A stretch of DNA of 64,000 nucleotides, taken from JBJXHN01 sp046233135. GTDB taxonomy: Bacteria; Pseudomonadota; Alphaproteobacteria; Rhodospirillales; Rhodospirillaceae. The first letter of the stretch is position 1; the number at the start of each line of letters is the position of its first letter. Where the stretch lies: contig JBJXHN010000007.1 in NCBI GenBank assembly GCA_046233135.1, forward strand, positions 124,001-188,000, given 5' to 3'. This document shows positions 34,920 to 43,954 of this stretch, piece by piece. The translations under genes and the position numbers were made by a program. The notes under the pieces are model-generated. The model did not search any database, was not told the origin of the DNA, and was given only the letters and a program-made list of their open reading frames with translations.

Positions 34920-35936
34920 ATGCCTACGCCGCGTCTTGCCGTGCTGTTTCTGCTGGCCCTGACGGCCCTGAATCCGCTGTCCGTCGCCCCGTTCGCGCTG
35001 GCGGCCGAAGGAGAGGCCCAGGCGGATCCGGCGGCGGGGCTGCCCCTGGAGTGGACCGAGGACTTCCCCAAGACTGACTGGTCGCGAATGGCTTTCGATC
35101 CGGCGGAGATCACCGACAGCGGACCCCGGCGGGACAGCATCCCGGCGATCGACGAGCCGGTGCTGAAGCCGGCGGAAAAGATCCGCGCGGTGATGGATCG
35201 GGAGCCGGTGATCGGCCTGGTGATCGACGGCGACGCCCGGGCCTATCCTCTGTCGATCCTGCTGTGGCACGAGGTGGTGAACGACACTGTCGGTGGCCGG
35301 CCGGTGGCGGTGACCTTTTGCCCGCTGTGCGGTACGGCCATGGTCTTCGACCGGCGGGTGGATGGCGAAGTCCTGGACTTCGGGGTGACCGGGCGGCTGC
35401 GGAATTCGGGGCTGATCCTTTATGACCGGGCCACCGAATCCTGGTGGCAGCAGTTCACGGGAACCGGCATCGCCGGCCGTTACATGGGAACCGAACTGGC
35501 CATGGTCCCGGCGCGGCTGGAAAGCTACGGCGACTTCAAGGCCCGCCGGCCCGACGGTCAGGTGATGATTCCCGCCAAGCCGTCGGCGCGGAACTATGGC
35601 TCCAACCCCTATTGGGGCTATGACACCGCGAGCCGGCCCGAATACTACGCCGGTCCGTTGCCCGCTGACATGGATCCCATGGCGCGCGTGGTGCTGGTGG
35701 AAGGGCGCGCCTGGACCCTGGACCTGATTCGCGAGCGGGAAAGCGTGACCACCGAAGACGGGCTGGAAATCCGCTGGACGCCGGGCCAGGTGTCGCCGGT
35801 GGACGCGCCCCGGGTGGCCAGCAGCCGCAAGGTGGGCGGGGTCATCGTCCAGCGGGATGGCCGGGATGTACCGTATGTGGTGGCCTTTGCCTTTGCCGTG
35901 AAGGCCATGGCGCCGGACGTCGAGGTCCGGCGCTAG
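34920..35936 (+). CDS. Exported DUF3179 protein
   Basis: A 338-residue protein with a clear signal peptide (residues 1-28, ending ALA). DUF3179 features are the GDARAYPLSILLWHEVVND segment, a TFCPLCGTAMVFDR motif with two Cys that could bind metal or form a disulfide, and TESWWQQFTGTGIAGRYMG. Function of the family is unknown. GAGGAG lies before the ATG. The last codons and the stop lie within the first copy of a hairpin that is repeated three times downstream, so the C-terminal tail (DVEVRR) derives from the repeat. Confidence 0.88.
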   Translation: MPTPRLAVLFLLALTALNPLSVAPFALAAEGEAQADPAAGLPLEWTEDFPKTDWSRMAFDPAEITDSGPRRDSIPAIDEPVLKPAEKIRAVMDREPVIGLVIDGDARAYPLSILLWHEVVNDTVGGRPVAVTFCPLCGTAMVFDRRVDGEVLDFGVTGRLRNSGLILYDRATESWWQQFTGTGIAGRYMGTELAMVPARLESYGDFKARRPDGQVMIPAKPSARNYGSNPYWGYDTASRPEYYAGPLPADMDPMARVVLVEGRAWTLDLIRERESVTTEDGLEIRWTPGQVSPVDAPRVASSRKVGGVIVQRDGRDVPYVVAFAFAVKAMAPDVEVRR

Positions 35937-36007
35937 TTAAAGGATTTCGCCGGACGTCGAGGTCCGGCGCTAGTTAAAGGATTTCGCCGGACGTCGAGGT
36001 CCGGCGC
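35911..36007. repeat. Three tandem copies of a hairpin (37-base unit)
   Basis: The 37-base unit starts CGCCGGACGTCGAGGTCCGG and occurs at 35911, 35948 and 35985; the third copy keeps only the hairpin of 23 bases. Each copy holds CGCCGGAC and GTCCGGCG, an 8-base stem with a 6-base loop. Two copies include CTAGTTAAAGGATTT after the hairpin. It lies between convergent genes and probably acts as a repeated terminator for the DUF3179 gene and the transporter gene. Confidence 0.85.
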
Positions 36008-36016
36008 CGGGTGCAT

Positions 36017-36544
36017 TCAGCCGGCCTGTCGGCCCGCCAGGGCGAAACCGACCGCCAGACGGAAGGGGGCCACAAGAAGCAGGGCCATGGCCAGCTTCAC
36101 CCCCAGGTCTCCGAGAGCCAGGGTGACCCAGGGCACGTCGGTTCCGGCGAAGGCGAGGCTGAAGAACAGGGCAGTGTCGATCACCGACCCCAGGCCCGAG
36201 GATACGATTGGCGGCATCCACCAGACCCGTCCGCGCAGGGCGTTGAAGACCCATACGTCCAGTAGCTGGGCGCAGAGGAATGCGGACCCGGAGGCGATGG
36301 CGATTCGGGGATCGGCAAGGATCAGGCTGAGGACCACCGCCAGAGCAAAGCCGGCATAGACCACGCGGCGGGCCTGCTTCGGTCCGGCGAGGCGATTGGT
36401 CAGATCGGTGACCAGAAACGCCACCGGATAGGTCAAGGCGCCCCAGGTCAGCCAGTTGTTGATCGGGTATTGCACCAGGATGTTGGAGGCCACAACCACT
36501 AGGGCCATTCCGAGAACGGGAGGGAGTGTTTTCGTGGAAGTCAT
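36017..36544 (-). CDS. Queuosine precursor transporter family protein (YhhQ/VUT)
   Basis: Membrane protein of 175 residues with about five to six helices, matching the vitamin-uptake-transporter family that includes YhhQ, an importer of queuosine precursors. Motifs are the LTWGALTYPVAFLVTDLTNR segment, RIAIASGSAFLCAQLLDVWVF and the SSGLGSVIDTALFFSLAF segment. AAGAGG precedes the ATG by 8 bases. It follows a glycosyltransferase gene by 9 bases on the same strand and could share its transcript. No preQ1 riboswitch was seen. Confidence 0.88.
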   Translation of the reverse strand: MTSTKTLPPVLGMALVVVASNILVQYPINNWLTWGALTYPVAFLVTDLTNRLAGPKQARRVVYAGFALAVVLSLILADPRIAIASGSAFLCAQLLDVWVFNALRGRVWWMPPIVSSGLGSVIDTALFFSLAFAGTDVPWVTLALGDLGVKLAMALLLVAPFRLAVGFALAGRQAG

Positions 36545-36553
36545 AGCAGCCTC

Positions 36554-37909
36554 TTATTGATCTTTATTCGAATCTTCTGGTTTTTTGTCTTTTGAAGAAA
36601 TGATGTGGTCTATTTTATTTCTTTCTAGGTACTCCATTATTGATCCAAGTATTGCCTCTTCTTTTTCTTGTGCTGTTCTGATTTTTTCGATTTTTTCTGG
36701 CTCTTTATTTTCAGTGGAGTTTTTGAATTTTTCATACTGAATGTCGAAACTATTGCCCGTGATACGGCGAAAGTAAACAGTTGCCTCATCTATTTTTACT
36801 GATTTGAAGAATTTATTCGCAGAGCCGCTCCACATCAGGTCTTCCCTGACTGCTTTTCGGAAGAAATTTTTTTCCGTGAATCCACCGGTTTCCGCGAATA
36901 TATGTCTGCGTATAGCAATGTTATTTGGTACTGTTCTCTCAATATTTGATTTCCAGGAAGAGTGTATGGGAGAGTCGTAGCATATTTCTGTTCTTATGAT
37001 GTCAATGCTATTGTTTTCTTCCAAGAATTGTATGCAGTTAAATATGTGTCTTCCAAGGTACATATCATCTGCATCTAGAAAGAAGATGAAGTTGCCGCGC
37101 GAGAATTTGAAGCCTTGGTTCCTTGAATATCCTGGTCCACCGTTTTTTCTATTGCGGTGGTAGGTGACATCGGTGTTGCCGTTCACCCGAATCCAGTCGA
37201 ATACCTGGGCTGCCGTATCGTCCGTAGAGACATCGTCGACGACGATAATCTCCACACGCTCGTCGTATCGCCCGGTCTGCTGGCGGAAATACTTAATGGA
37301 AGTGAAAACGGATCCCAGGCATTCCTTGATGAAGGGGCCGGCGTTATAGGCCGGTATGATGATGGACGCCAGAACGTCGCCGTCTTCATCCCGTTCCTCT
37401 TCCAGATGCTCCGCAATCCAGGAAAGGTAGGCCCGGACATACGGATCCGTGATCCGGGTAAGGGCGGCGGCGGTCCGTCGCCATGCCGCTTCATCGATCC
37501 CTCGATCCTTCAGGAAGATACGGAAGTTCGTATACCGGGTCGCGGCTTCGGCAATCTCCCGGAGGAACGTTCGAAGGTTTCCCAGTGCCGCTTGGGATGT
37601 ATCCGCAGTCCGGGCGAGACCGCGCAGTGCGGCCAGAATGAAACCGAGTCGGTAATTTGTCGATGCAAGCAGATAAACCGCCTCGAGATTGCCGGGCGCC
37701 AGCCGCAAATGGTTCTCGTATTGGTGCTTGGCGACGTCCAGCTTCCAATCTTTGTGCTTTTTGAAAGCATCCTGAAGTGTGTGGGCGGTCAGCGCCCGAA
37801 TCTTGTCCGCATCGGTGCCGGGGGTGGCCCTGGCGACAGAGAGCAGAGAGTCGTCGAGAGTAATCGTGGTGCTGTCGTCCTGCATGGGGGAACTCGTTTT
37901 CTCTTTCAT
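36554..37909 (-). CDS. Glycosyltransferase family 2 with helical N-terminal domain and mixed base composition
   Basis: A 451-residue protein. Residues 1-175 are helical and TPR-like (AKHQYENHLRLAPGNLEAVYLLASTNYRLGFILAALRGL). Residues about 180-400 are a GT2 domain: ASIIIPAYNAGPFIKECLGSV, IIVVDDVSTDDT, GGPGYSRNQGFKFSRGNFIFFLDADDM, in which the DADD is the metal site. The tail is Lys/Glu-rich. The 5' part up to about 37150 has the GC content of its neighbours, while the 3' part (36554-37130) is strikingly AT-rich with frequent ATT/TTT/AAA codons. That suggests a recent join of two sequences or a transferred segment. Start ATG 37909 lacks a clear ribosome site. Confidence 0.85.
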   Translation of the reverse strand: MKEKTSSPMQDDSTTITLDDSLLSVARATPGTDADKIRALTAHTLQDAFKKHKDWKLDVAKHQYENHLRLAPGNLEAVYLLASTNYRLGFILAALRGLARTADTSQAALGNLRTFLREIAEAATRYTNFRIFLKDRGIDEAAWRRTAAALTRITDPYVRAYLSWIAEHLEEERDEDGDVLASIIIPAYNAGPFIKECLGSVFTSIKYFRQQTGRYDERVEIIVVDDVSTDDTAAQVFDWIRVNGNTDVTYHRNRKNGGPGYSRNQGFKFSRGNFIFFLDADDMYLGRHIFNCIQFLEENNSIDIIRTEICYDSPIHSSWKSNIERTVPNNIAIRRHIFAETGGFTEKNFFRKAVREDLMWSGSANKFFKSVKIDEATVYFRRITGNSFDIQYEKFKNSTENKEPEKIEKIRTAQEKEEAILGSIMEYLERNKIDHIISSKDKKPEDSNKDQ

Positions 37910-38100
37910 TCACCAGGGCAGGGGGCGGCAAGGTGCGCAAGCGCGATAAAAATTTGTGTCCGCGCGCCGCCCCGGTACCATGTCTGAGGGCGGCACCCGT
38001 CGCGAGGCTTGGGTTGGGGGAGCGCCTTGCCAGGCAGGTGCCGGACCCGACGCACAATCCGGTAAACGTCAATGCGGTTTGAGAAGGAACACCTTTCCCG

Positions 38101-40164
38101 ATGCGCGCAGAAGCTCCACTTTCCGTCTGTCCCCACGATTGCCCCGGTGCCTGTCCCGTGGAAGTCGCCATCGACCCCGATTCGGGCAAGTTGAAACGCC
38201 TGCGCGGCAGCCGCGTGGTCCCTTATACAGATGGTGTCATTTGCGCGAAAGTGGCGCGCTATGATGAACGCCTGCACCACCCCGATCGCCTGACCCGGCC
38301 CCTCCGCCGGGTCGGTCCGAAGGGGTCCGGCCGGTTTGAACCCATAGACTGGGATACCGCGCTGGATACGGTTGCCGAGGCTTTCGCCTCCGCAGCGGCA
38401 GAACATGGTCCGGAATCGGTCTGGCCGTTCTTCTATGCCGGCACCATGGGTCTGGTGCAGCGCGACGGCATCAACCGGCTGCGCAACGCCATGGGCTATT
38501 CCGGCCAGTTGGGCACCATCTGCACCGGCCTTGCCGATCCCGGCTGGTTCGCCGGTGTCGGCGCCAAGCACGGGGTGGATGCGCGCGAGATTGCCGACAG
38601 CGATCTGGTGGTCCTGTGGGGCCTGAACGCGGTGCACACCCAGGTACAGCTGATGACCTGGGTGGCCAAGGCCCGCAAGGGCCGGGGGGCCAGGCTGGTG
38701 GTTGTCGACCCCTACCGTACCCCCACCGCCCAGCAGGCGGACCTACATATCGCCCCGCGTCCGGGGACGGACGGTGCGCTCGCCTGCGCCATGATGCAGG
38801 TGATGTTCGCCGAGGGCCTGGCCGATCGCGATTACATGGCCGCCCATACCGATGACCCGGCAGCGCTGGAAACCCATCTGGCCACCCGTACCCCCGAATG
38901 GGCGGCGCGGATCACCGGTATCCCCGCCGAAGATATCGTCGCCTTCGCCCGCCTGTATGGCCGCACCAAGCGGGCCTATCTGCGGTTGGGCTATGGCTTC
39001 ACGCGCCAGCGCAACGGTGCGGCGGCCATGCATGCGGTCAGCTGCCTGCCCGCCGTCAGCGGTGCCTGGGCGCACCCCGGGGGCGGAGCGATGTTCACCC
39101 AAAGCGGCCTCTTCAGCCTGGATACCGATATCATCACCGGAGCCGACGTGACCGACCCCGGTACCCGGGTACTCAATATGGTCGAGATCGGCCCCATCCT
39201 GTGTGGCGATGCGAAGGCCCTGAAGGGCGGCCCGCCCGTCAAGGCCATGCTGATCCAGAACACCAATCCGATGGTGGTGGCCCCCGACTCGGACCGTGTG
39301 GCAGCGGGTTTTGCGCGTGAAGACCTGTTCGTTTGCGTCCACGAGCAGTTCATGACAGAGACCGCCGCGATGGCCGACATCGTCCTTCCGGCTACCATGT
39401 TCCTGGAACATGACGACCTCTACAAGGCCGGTGGACATACATACCTTCAGGTGGCTCGGGCGGTCATGGATGCCCCCGGGGAATGCCGGGAAAACCATGT
39501 GGTGATCCAGGATCTGGCCGCCCGTCTCGGCGCCCGGCATCCCGGTTTCAACGGGCAGTCGGCCTGGCACCTGATCGATACGGTGCTGACCCGTTCCGAT
39601 CTGCCGCCGGCCGATGAGATCCTGCGCCGGGGCGGGTATGACGGCGCCTTACCTTTTGAAAAAGCACACTTTCTTGACGGCTTCCCCAACCCCACCGGAC
39701 GCTTTCGCTTCCGGGCTGACTGGGCCGGCCCCATGGCCTCCGTCATGCCGCCTCTCCCTGACCATTTGGCTGTCATCGAGGAGGCGGACGAGACCTATCC
39801 TTACCGCCTTGTGACCGCTCCGGCGCGGGGTTACCTGAACACGTCGTTCACCGAAACACCGGGGTCGGTGAAAGGGGAGGGACGACCCACGGTGATGATC
39901 AATCCGGCCGATGCCGGCCACCTTGGCGTGGCTGACGGGAGTCTGGTGAAACTGACCAGCCGACGCGGACATATTGACATCCATGCCCGTTTGGAGGAGG
40001 GAATACCCCAAGGTATAGTGGTTGTGGAGAGCCTTTGGCCCAACAAGGCCTTTCCGGGCGGCAAGGGGGTGAACACCCTGACCGGTGCCGACCTGGGGCC
40101 GCCGCTGGGCGGGGCCGCCTTCCACGACACGGCGGTCCGGATAGAGCCGGGACCCGACGCCTGA
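38101..40164 (+). CDS. Molybdopterin oxidoreductase with N-terminal 4Fe-4S site
   Basis: DMSO-reductase superfamily protein of 687 residues. Cys10, Cys14, Cys18 and Cys48 form the 4Fe-4S motif (CPHDCPGAC then GVICAK). Later molybdopterin-binding parts include the SDLVVLWGLNAVHTQ segment, RLVVVDPYRTPTAQQAD, LIQNTNPMVVAPDSD, ADIVLPATMFLEHDD and the C-terminal dinucleotide-binding domain (LNTSFTETPGS and so on). No Tat signal is visible, so it is probably cytoplasmic. Family members include formate dehydrogenase-like and uncharacterised enzymes; the substrate is unknown. AAGGA lies 12 bases before the ATG. No partner subunit or cofactor gene is adjacent. Confidence 0.88.
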   Translation: MRAEAPLSVCPHDCPGACPVEVAIDPDSGKLKRLRGSRVVPYTDGVICAKVARYDERLHHPDRLTRPLRRVGPKGSGRFEPIDWDTALDTVAEAFASAAAEHGPESVWPFFYAGTMGLVQRDGINRLRNAMGYSGQLGTICTGLADPGWFAGVGAKHGVDAREIADSDLVVLWGLNAVHTQVQLMTWVAKARKGRGARLVVVDPYRTPTAQQADLHIAPRPGTDGALACAMMQVMFAEGLADRDYMAAHTDDPAALETHLATRTPEWAARITGIPAEDIVAFARLYGRTKRAYLRLGYGFTRQRNGAAAMHAVSCLPAVSGAWAHPGGGAMFTQSGLFSLDTDIITGADVTDPGTRVLNMVEIGPILCGDAKALKGGPPVKAMLIQNTNPMVVAPDSDRVAAGFAREDLFVCVHEQFMTETAAMADIVLPATMFLEHDDLYKAGGHTYLQVARAVMDAPGECRENHVVIQDLAARLGARHPGFNGQSAWHLIDTVLTRSDLPPADEILRRGGYDGALPFEKAHFLDGFPNPTGRFRFRADWAGPMASVMPPLPDHLAVIEEADETYPYRLVTAPARGYLNTSFTETPGSVKGEGRPTVMINPADAGHLGVADGSLVKLTSRRGHIDIHARLEEGIPQGIVVVESLWPNKAFPGGKGVNTLTGADLGPPLGGAAFHDTAVRIEPGPDA

Positions 40165-40249
40165 CGGCGCGGGAAACAGTGGTACATGTGGTGGGCGCCC
40201 ATGGGTGAAGCGGGTGAATGACGTGGACATCGGCACGGGTGAGGACGGG

Positions 40250-41101
40250 ATGAGCGATGCCGCAACCGGCATCGGCATCGGAAGCGGCACCGATACCGCG
40301 GGTGGCGACGGCGCCCAGGTGATCGTGGTTGGCAACCAGAAGGGCGGCTCGGGCAAAAGCACCGTGGCCATGCACCTGATCGTCGGTTTGGCCCGGTCTG
40401 GCAAGACCGTGGGGTCTATCGACCTTGATAGCGGGCAGTGGACGCTGTCCCGCTATATCGAGAACCGGCAGGCCTTTTCGGAAAAGCGGCAGCTGAACCT
40501 GCCGATTTCCGACCACGTGCCGATGAAAAGCACGGGCGAGGCGGCCGGTGACATCCGCCAGCTTCAGCAGTGCATGATGGCCTTCTACGAACAGGTGGAC
40601 GTGGTGGTCATCGACACGCCAGGGGCGGAAACCACCCTGTCCAAGGCCGCCCACGGACTGGCCGACGTGCTGATCACTCCGCTGAACGACAGCTTCATCG
40701 ATCTGGACGTCCTCGCCCGGATCGATGGAGAAACCATGGCCATCAAGGGGCCGAGCAACTACGCCGCTTCGGTTTGGGAAGCCAAGCAGCAACGGGCGCG
40801 GCTTGACGGCACCTCGATGAAGTGGATCGTGCTGCGCAATCGCCTGTCCCATCTGGATGCCCGCAACAAGCGCGAGATGGAAGACGCCCTGACCGAGCTG
40901 TCGCGGCGGATCGGGTTCGTCATGATCCCCGGGCTGGGGGAACGCGTGATCTATCGCGAAATGTTCCTGAACGGCCTGACCCTGCTGGACCTGCGGGACA
41001 AGGGGACCGGGGTGGACCTGAAGATGTCCCACCTGGCCGCCCGGCAGGAACTGCGCGGTCTGCTCGCGGCTATCGGCGTCCATTTGCCCGAACCCACCTG
41101 A
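40250..41101 (+). CDS. mipZ: MipZ division-plane positioning ATPase
   Basis: ParA/MinD-family ATPase of 283 residues that in alphaproteobacteria forms a gradient from ParB at the poles and blocks FtsZ assembly there. Walker A is GNQKGGSGKST at 28-38, the deviant type with the signature Lys. The Walker A' segment is GSIDLDSGQWTLSRYIENR and Walker B VVVIDTPGAETTLSK. The MipZ hallmarks include ITPLNDSFIDLDVLARID, the KQQRARLDG segment, WIVLRNRLSHLDARNK and RVIYREMFLNGLTLLDL. ATG 40250 has GAGGA upstream; a GTG at 40205 is also in frame. It precedes the VWA and DnaJ genes on the same strand. Confidence 0.95.
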   Translation: MSDAATGIGIGSGTDTAGGDGAQVIVVGNQKGGSGKSTVAMHLIVGLARSGKTVGSIDLDSGQWTLSRYIENRQAFSEKRQLNLPISDHVPMKSTGEAAGDIRQLQQCMMAFYEQVDVVVIDTPGAETTLSKAAHGLADVLITPLNDSFIDLDVLARIDGETMAIKGPSNYAASVWEAKQQRARLDGTSMKWIVLRNRLSHLDARNKREMEDALTELSRRIGFVMIPGLGERVIYREMFLNGLTLLDLRDKGTGVDLKMSHLAARQELRGLLAAIGVHLPEPT

Positions 41102-41193
41102 GATCCGGGGGCGCCGACCCCATCTTAGATCGCAGGCGGTGGATATCCGCCGCGTGATGGACGACGGCGACAAACGGATAGCGGAGGGACGCG

Positions 41194-41913
41194 ATGACAG
41201 GACGGGACGGCAGTCGGCTGTCCGGCCCATCCACAAGGGGCGAAATCGATTCGTTTCTGAAACAGGTGGCGCGCACCCCGGCGGTCCGGCCGGCCGGGGG
41301 GCCGCGGGGCCGTCTGGTTTTTGCCATGGATGCCACCGCGTCGCGGGAACCGACCTGGGATATGGCCAGCGATCTTCAGGCGGAGATGTTCGAAGCCACG
41401 GCCGATATCGGCGGGCTGGACGTGCAGCTGGTGCACTACGGCGGGTTCGGGGCGTTCCAGGCCTCTCCCTGGGTCGGGGATCCCCGCGCCCTCCTGGAGC
41501 GGATGGGCCGGGTGCGCTGCCTGGGCGGCCGCACCCAGATCGGCCGGGTTCTCTCCCATACCCTGGCCGAAACCCGCGACCGCAAGGTCAATGCCCTGGT
41601 CTTCGTCGGGGACTGCATGGAAGAGGACCTGGACAGCCTGGCTCATACCGCCGGTGAACTGGGCCTGCGCGGGACCCCAGCGTTTCTGTTCCATGAGGGG
41701 AACGATTCGGTTGCGATTCGAGCCTTTGATCACCTGGCCCGGCTGACCGGCGGGGCCTGCTGCCGCTTCGATGCCGGCAGCGCCCGGCAACTGCGGGAGC
41801 TGCTGGGGGCCGTGGCCGTGTTCGCAGCGGGCGGACGCAAGGCGCTGGCCGACTATGGCGCCCGCACCGGCGGGGCAGCGAAGCTGCTGACCAGCCGGCT
41901 GCCCGCGGGCTGA
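41194..41913 (+). CDS. VWA-domain protein
   Basis: A 239-residue cytoplasmic protein with a von Willebrand factor A fold. The MIDAS metal site is visible as DATAS (D-x-T-x-S) in LVFAMDATASREP, the Thr region GGRTQIGRVL, and the Asp region VFVGDCMEED. No signal or membrane segment. GGAGGGA lies just before the ATG. It sits between mipZ (93 bases upstream) and a DnaJ-domain membrane protein. The arrangement suggests a role as scaffold or chaperone partner; function is unknown. Confidence 0.8.
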   Translation: MTGRDGSRLSGPSTRGEIDSFLKQVARTPAVRPAGGPRGRLVFAMDATASREPTWDMASDLQAEMFEATADIGGLDVQLVHYGGFGAFQASPWVGDPRALLERMGRVRCLGGRTQIGRVLSHTLAETRDRKVNALVFVGDCMEEDLDSLAHTAGELGLRGTPAFLFHEGNDSVAIRAFDHLARLTGGACCRFDAGSARQLRELLGAVAVFAAGGRKALADYGARTGGAAKLLTSRLPAG

Positions 41914-41930
41914 GGAGGGGCATCAAGGCC

Positions 41931-42725
41931 ATGCTGCCGGCTTTTCTCCTGGGAGTGCTGCTGCTGATCGGCGGCCTGATCCTGATGCGCTGGTATGTCA
42001 CCACCGATCCCCGGGTGGTGCTGAAAACCCTGTTCTGGACCGCCGGAATCCTGCTGGCGGGCATCGTTCTTTTTCTGCTGGTGACCGGACGGATGAACTG
42101 GGCGATGGCCGGGATTGCCGTCCTGTTCCCCTGGCTGATGCGGGCCTCTCGCGGGCTGGCCCTGATTCGTGTCCTGGCCGGGCTGCTGGGAGGGACGGCC
42201 GGCAGCGGAAAAAGCGGCGGCAGAGCCGGAGGGGCAGGGGCGGCGCCGGGGCAGGTGTCAGAAGTGTCTTCGGCATACCTGCACATGAAGTTGTTTCATG
42301 ACACAGGCGAAATGGCCGGCCGGGTAGTGGCGGGATCACAGGCCGGGCGTGATCTGGATGACTTGTCCGAAGGCGAACTCGGGCAACTGGTGGCAGAGGT
42401 CCGGGGGGATGGGGACAGCCTGGCTTTGCTGGAAAGCTGGCTGGACCGCTGCCGGCCCGACTGGCGGGAGGCCATGGCCGGCGATGCGGACACGGGGGAG
42501 GGTGCGTCATCGAAACAAGGGTCGGGGGGCGGGAGCTCCGGCAGCGCCGTGATGTCGCGGGCCGAGGCGCTGGAGGTACTGGGACTCGAAGAAGACGCCG
42601 ACGAGGCGGCGGTGAAGGCGGCCTATCGCCGGCTGATGGCCCGGTTCCATCCGGATCACGGCGGATCGGATTGGATGGCGGCCAAGCTCAATCAGGCCCG
42701 TTCGGTCCTGCTGAAGGGGCGGTAA
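41931..42725 (+). CDS. Membrane-anchored DnaJ-domain protein
   Basis: A 264-residue protein with two N-terminal membrane helices (about residues 2-22 and 38-60), a Gly/Ala-rich linker, a central segment resembling the DjlA-like region (SSAYLHMKLFHDTGEMAG) and a C-terminal J domain. The J domain keeps the HPD motif (RFHPDHGGSDW) that activates DnaK-type ATPases. AAGG stands close to the ATG, with a stronger GAGGAGGGG further upstream. It overlaps nothing but follows the VWA gene by 17 bases, so the two are co-transcribed. Confidence 0.85.
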   Translation: MLPAFLLGVLLLIGGLILMRWYVTTDPRVVLKTLFWTAGILLAGIVLFLLVTGRMNWAMAGIAVLFPWLMRASRGLALIRVLAGLLGGTAGSGKSGGRAGGAGAAPGQVSEVSSAYLHMKLFHDTGEMAGRVVAGSQAGRDLDDLSEGELGQLVAEVRGDGDSLALLESWLDRCRPDWREAMAGDADTGEGASSKQGSGGGSSGSAVMSRAEALEVLGLEEDADEAAVKAAYRRLMARFHPDHGGSDWMAAKLNQARSVLLKGR

Positions 42726-42898
42726 GGGGAGCTGCGGCGCACTGGTTGCACGTTCCCCGTGTTTCGCGTTGGTCGACCCGGTAACGCGGCCTCCAGCCCG
42801 CTTGAAACCGCCGAATGGGCGTGGCAGAACAGGTTCCTCGCGGATCCATTCGGGTTCCCGTTCGTTCTGAACGCACAGTTCGCCCGATCTCCCGTCAA

Positions 42899-42904
42899 TA
42901 TAAT
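42899..42904 (+). promoter_or_regulatory. Possible -10 box upstream of galU
   Basis: A perfect TATAAT lies 15 bases before the galU ATG. The best -35 candidate 17 bases upstream (CAGTTC) is poor, and transcription start would fall within the ribosome site, so this may be coincidence. Confidence 0.25.
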
Positions 42905-42919
42905 AACACGAGGTTTCAA

Positions 42920-43798
42920 ATGTCCCGACGTGTACGCAAGGCCGTTTTTCCTGTCGCCGGCATGGGAACGCGGTTTCTTCCGGCGACCAAGACGATGGCG
43001 AAGGAAATGCTGCCGGTCGTGGATAAGCCGCTGATCCAGTACGCTGTCGAGGAAGCGGCGAAGGCCGGTATCGATCACTTCATCTTCGTTACCGGCCGCG
43101 GCAAGTCCGTGCTGATGGACCACTTCGATCACATGCCCGAACTGGAAGCCTTGCTGAAGGATCGGGGCAAGACCGACATCCTGGACAATCTGCTTGGCTC
43201 CATGCCTGCGCCGGGCAAGGTCTATGCCACCCGTCAGCAGCAGCCGCTGGGCCTGGGGCATGCGGTGTGGTGCGCCCGCGCCTTTGTTGGTGACGAGCCT
43301 TTTGCCGTGCTGCTGCCCGACGATCTGGTGCTGTCCGACCAGCCCTGCATCGGCCAGCTGATCGACATCTACAATACCCACGGCGGCAACGTGGTGGCCG
43401 TCGACGACGTGCCGCTGGAGCGTACCAACAAATACGGCATCCTGGACGTCACCGGTCAGGAAGGGCGCGCCTACAAGGCCAAGGGACTGGTGGAAAAGCC
43501 CGAGCCGGACAAAGCGCCGTCGACCAAGGCCATCATCGGCCGGTATGTGCTGGAATCTGGCATCTTCGACATCCTGGAAGGCATCGGTCGGGGGGCCGGT
43601 GGCGAGATCCAGCTGACAGATGCCATGAACAAGATGATCAGCGATGTGCCTTTCCATGGTGTCCACTACGAAGGTGTGCGTTATGACTGCGGGGACAAGG
43701 TGGGCTTCCTGCAGGCCAACATCGCCTTTGCCCTGGCCCGGCCGGATATGGCCGACGCGGTCAAGGGTGTGCTGAAGGATTTCGCAAAGGATCTGTAA
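42920..43798 (+). CDS. galU: UTP-glucose-1-phosphate uridylyltransferase
   Basis: Makes UDP-glucose from UTP and glucose-1-phosphate, supplying the polysaccharide pathway and the dehydrogenase encoded next to it. The 292 residues have the activating motif GMGTRFLPATKTMAKEMLPV near the N-terminus, the DKPLIQYAVEEAAKAG segment, the product-site LPDDLVL, VEKPEPDKAPS and the GGEIQLTDAM motif, all at expected spacing. Start ATG 42920 follows GAGG by 7 bases. Its length is normal for GalU. Confidence 0.95.
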   Translation: MSRRVRKAVFPVAGMGTRFLPATKTMAKEMLPVVDKPLIQYAVEEAAKAGIDHFIFVTGRGKSVLMDHFDHMPELEALLKDRGKTDILDNLLGSMPAPGKVYATRQQQPLGLGHAVWCARAFVGDEPFAVLLPDDLVLSDQPCIGQLIDIYNTHGGNVVAVDDVPLERTNKYGILDVTGQEGRAYKAKGLVEKPEPDKAPSTKAIIGRYVLESGIFDILEGIGRGAGGEIQLTDAMNKMISDVPFHGVHYEGVRYDCGDKVGFLQANIAFALARPDMADAVKGVLKDFAKDL

Positions 43799-43831
43799 CA
43801 GGTCAGGCCTGCCCGCCGGGTGTAAATGTAG

Positions 43832-43858
43832 CGCGTGGCCCGGGGGCGGGGCCGCGCG
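43832..43858 (+). terminator. GC-rich hairpin between galU and ugd
   Basis: CGCGTGGCCC (43832-43841) and GGGCCGCGCG (43849-43858) pair over ten positions, including one G-U, with a 7-base loop. There is no U tract. It could reduce read-through from galU into ugd or stabilise the galU message. Confidence 0.45.
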
Positions 43859-43954
43859 GTCCGGCGATCCCGCCTTCCGCCCCGTTCCGAGTTCCGTTCT
43901 GCTTCCTCGTTTTTCATTCGCATGCTTGCTATCGCTACGTAAGGGGACTTTGTC

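Noticed and set aside
42899..42904. TATAAT as proof of a galU promoter
   Set aside because: Kept only as a weak feature because no good -35 box is present and the start would cut into the ribosome site.
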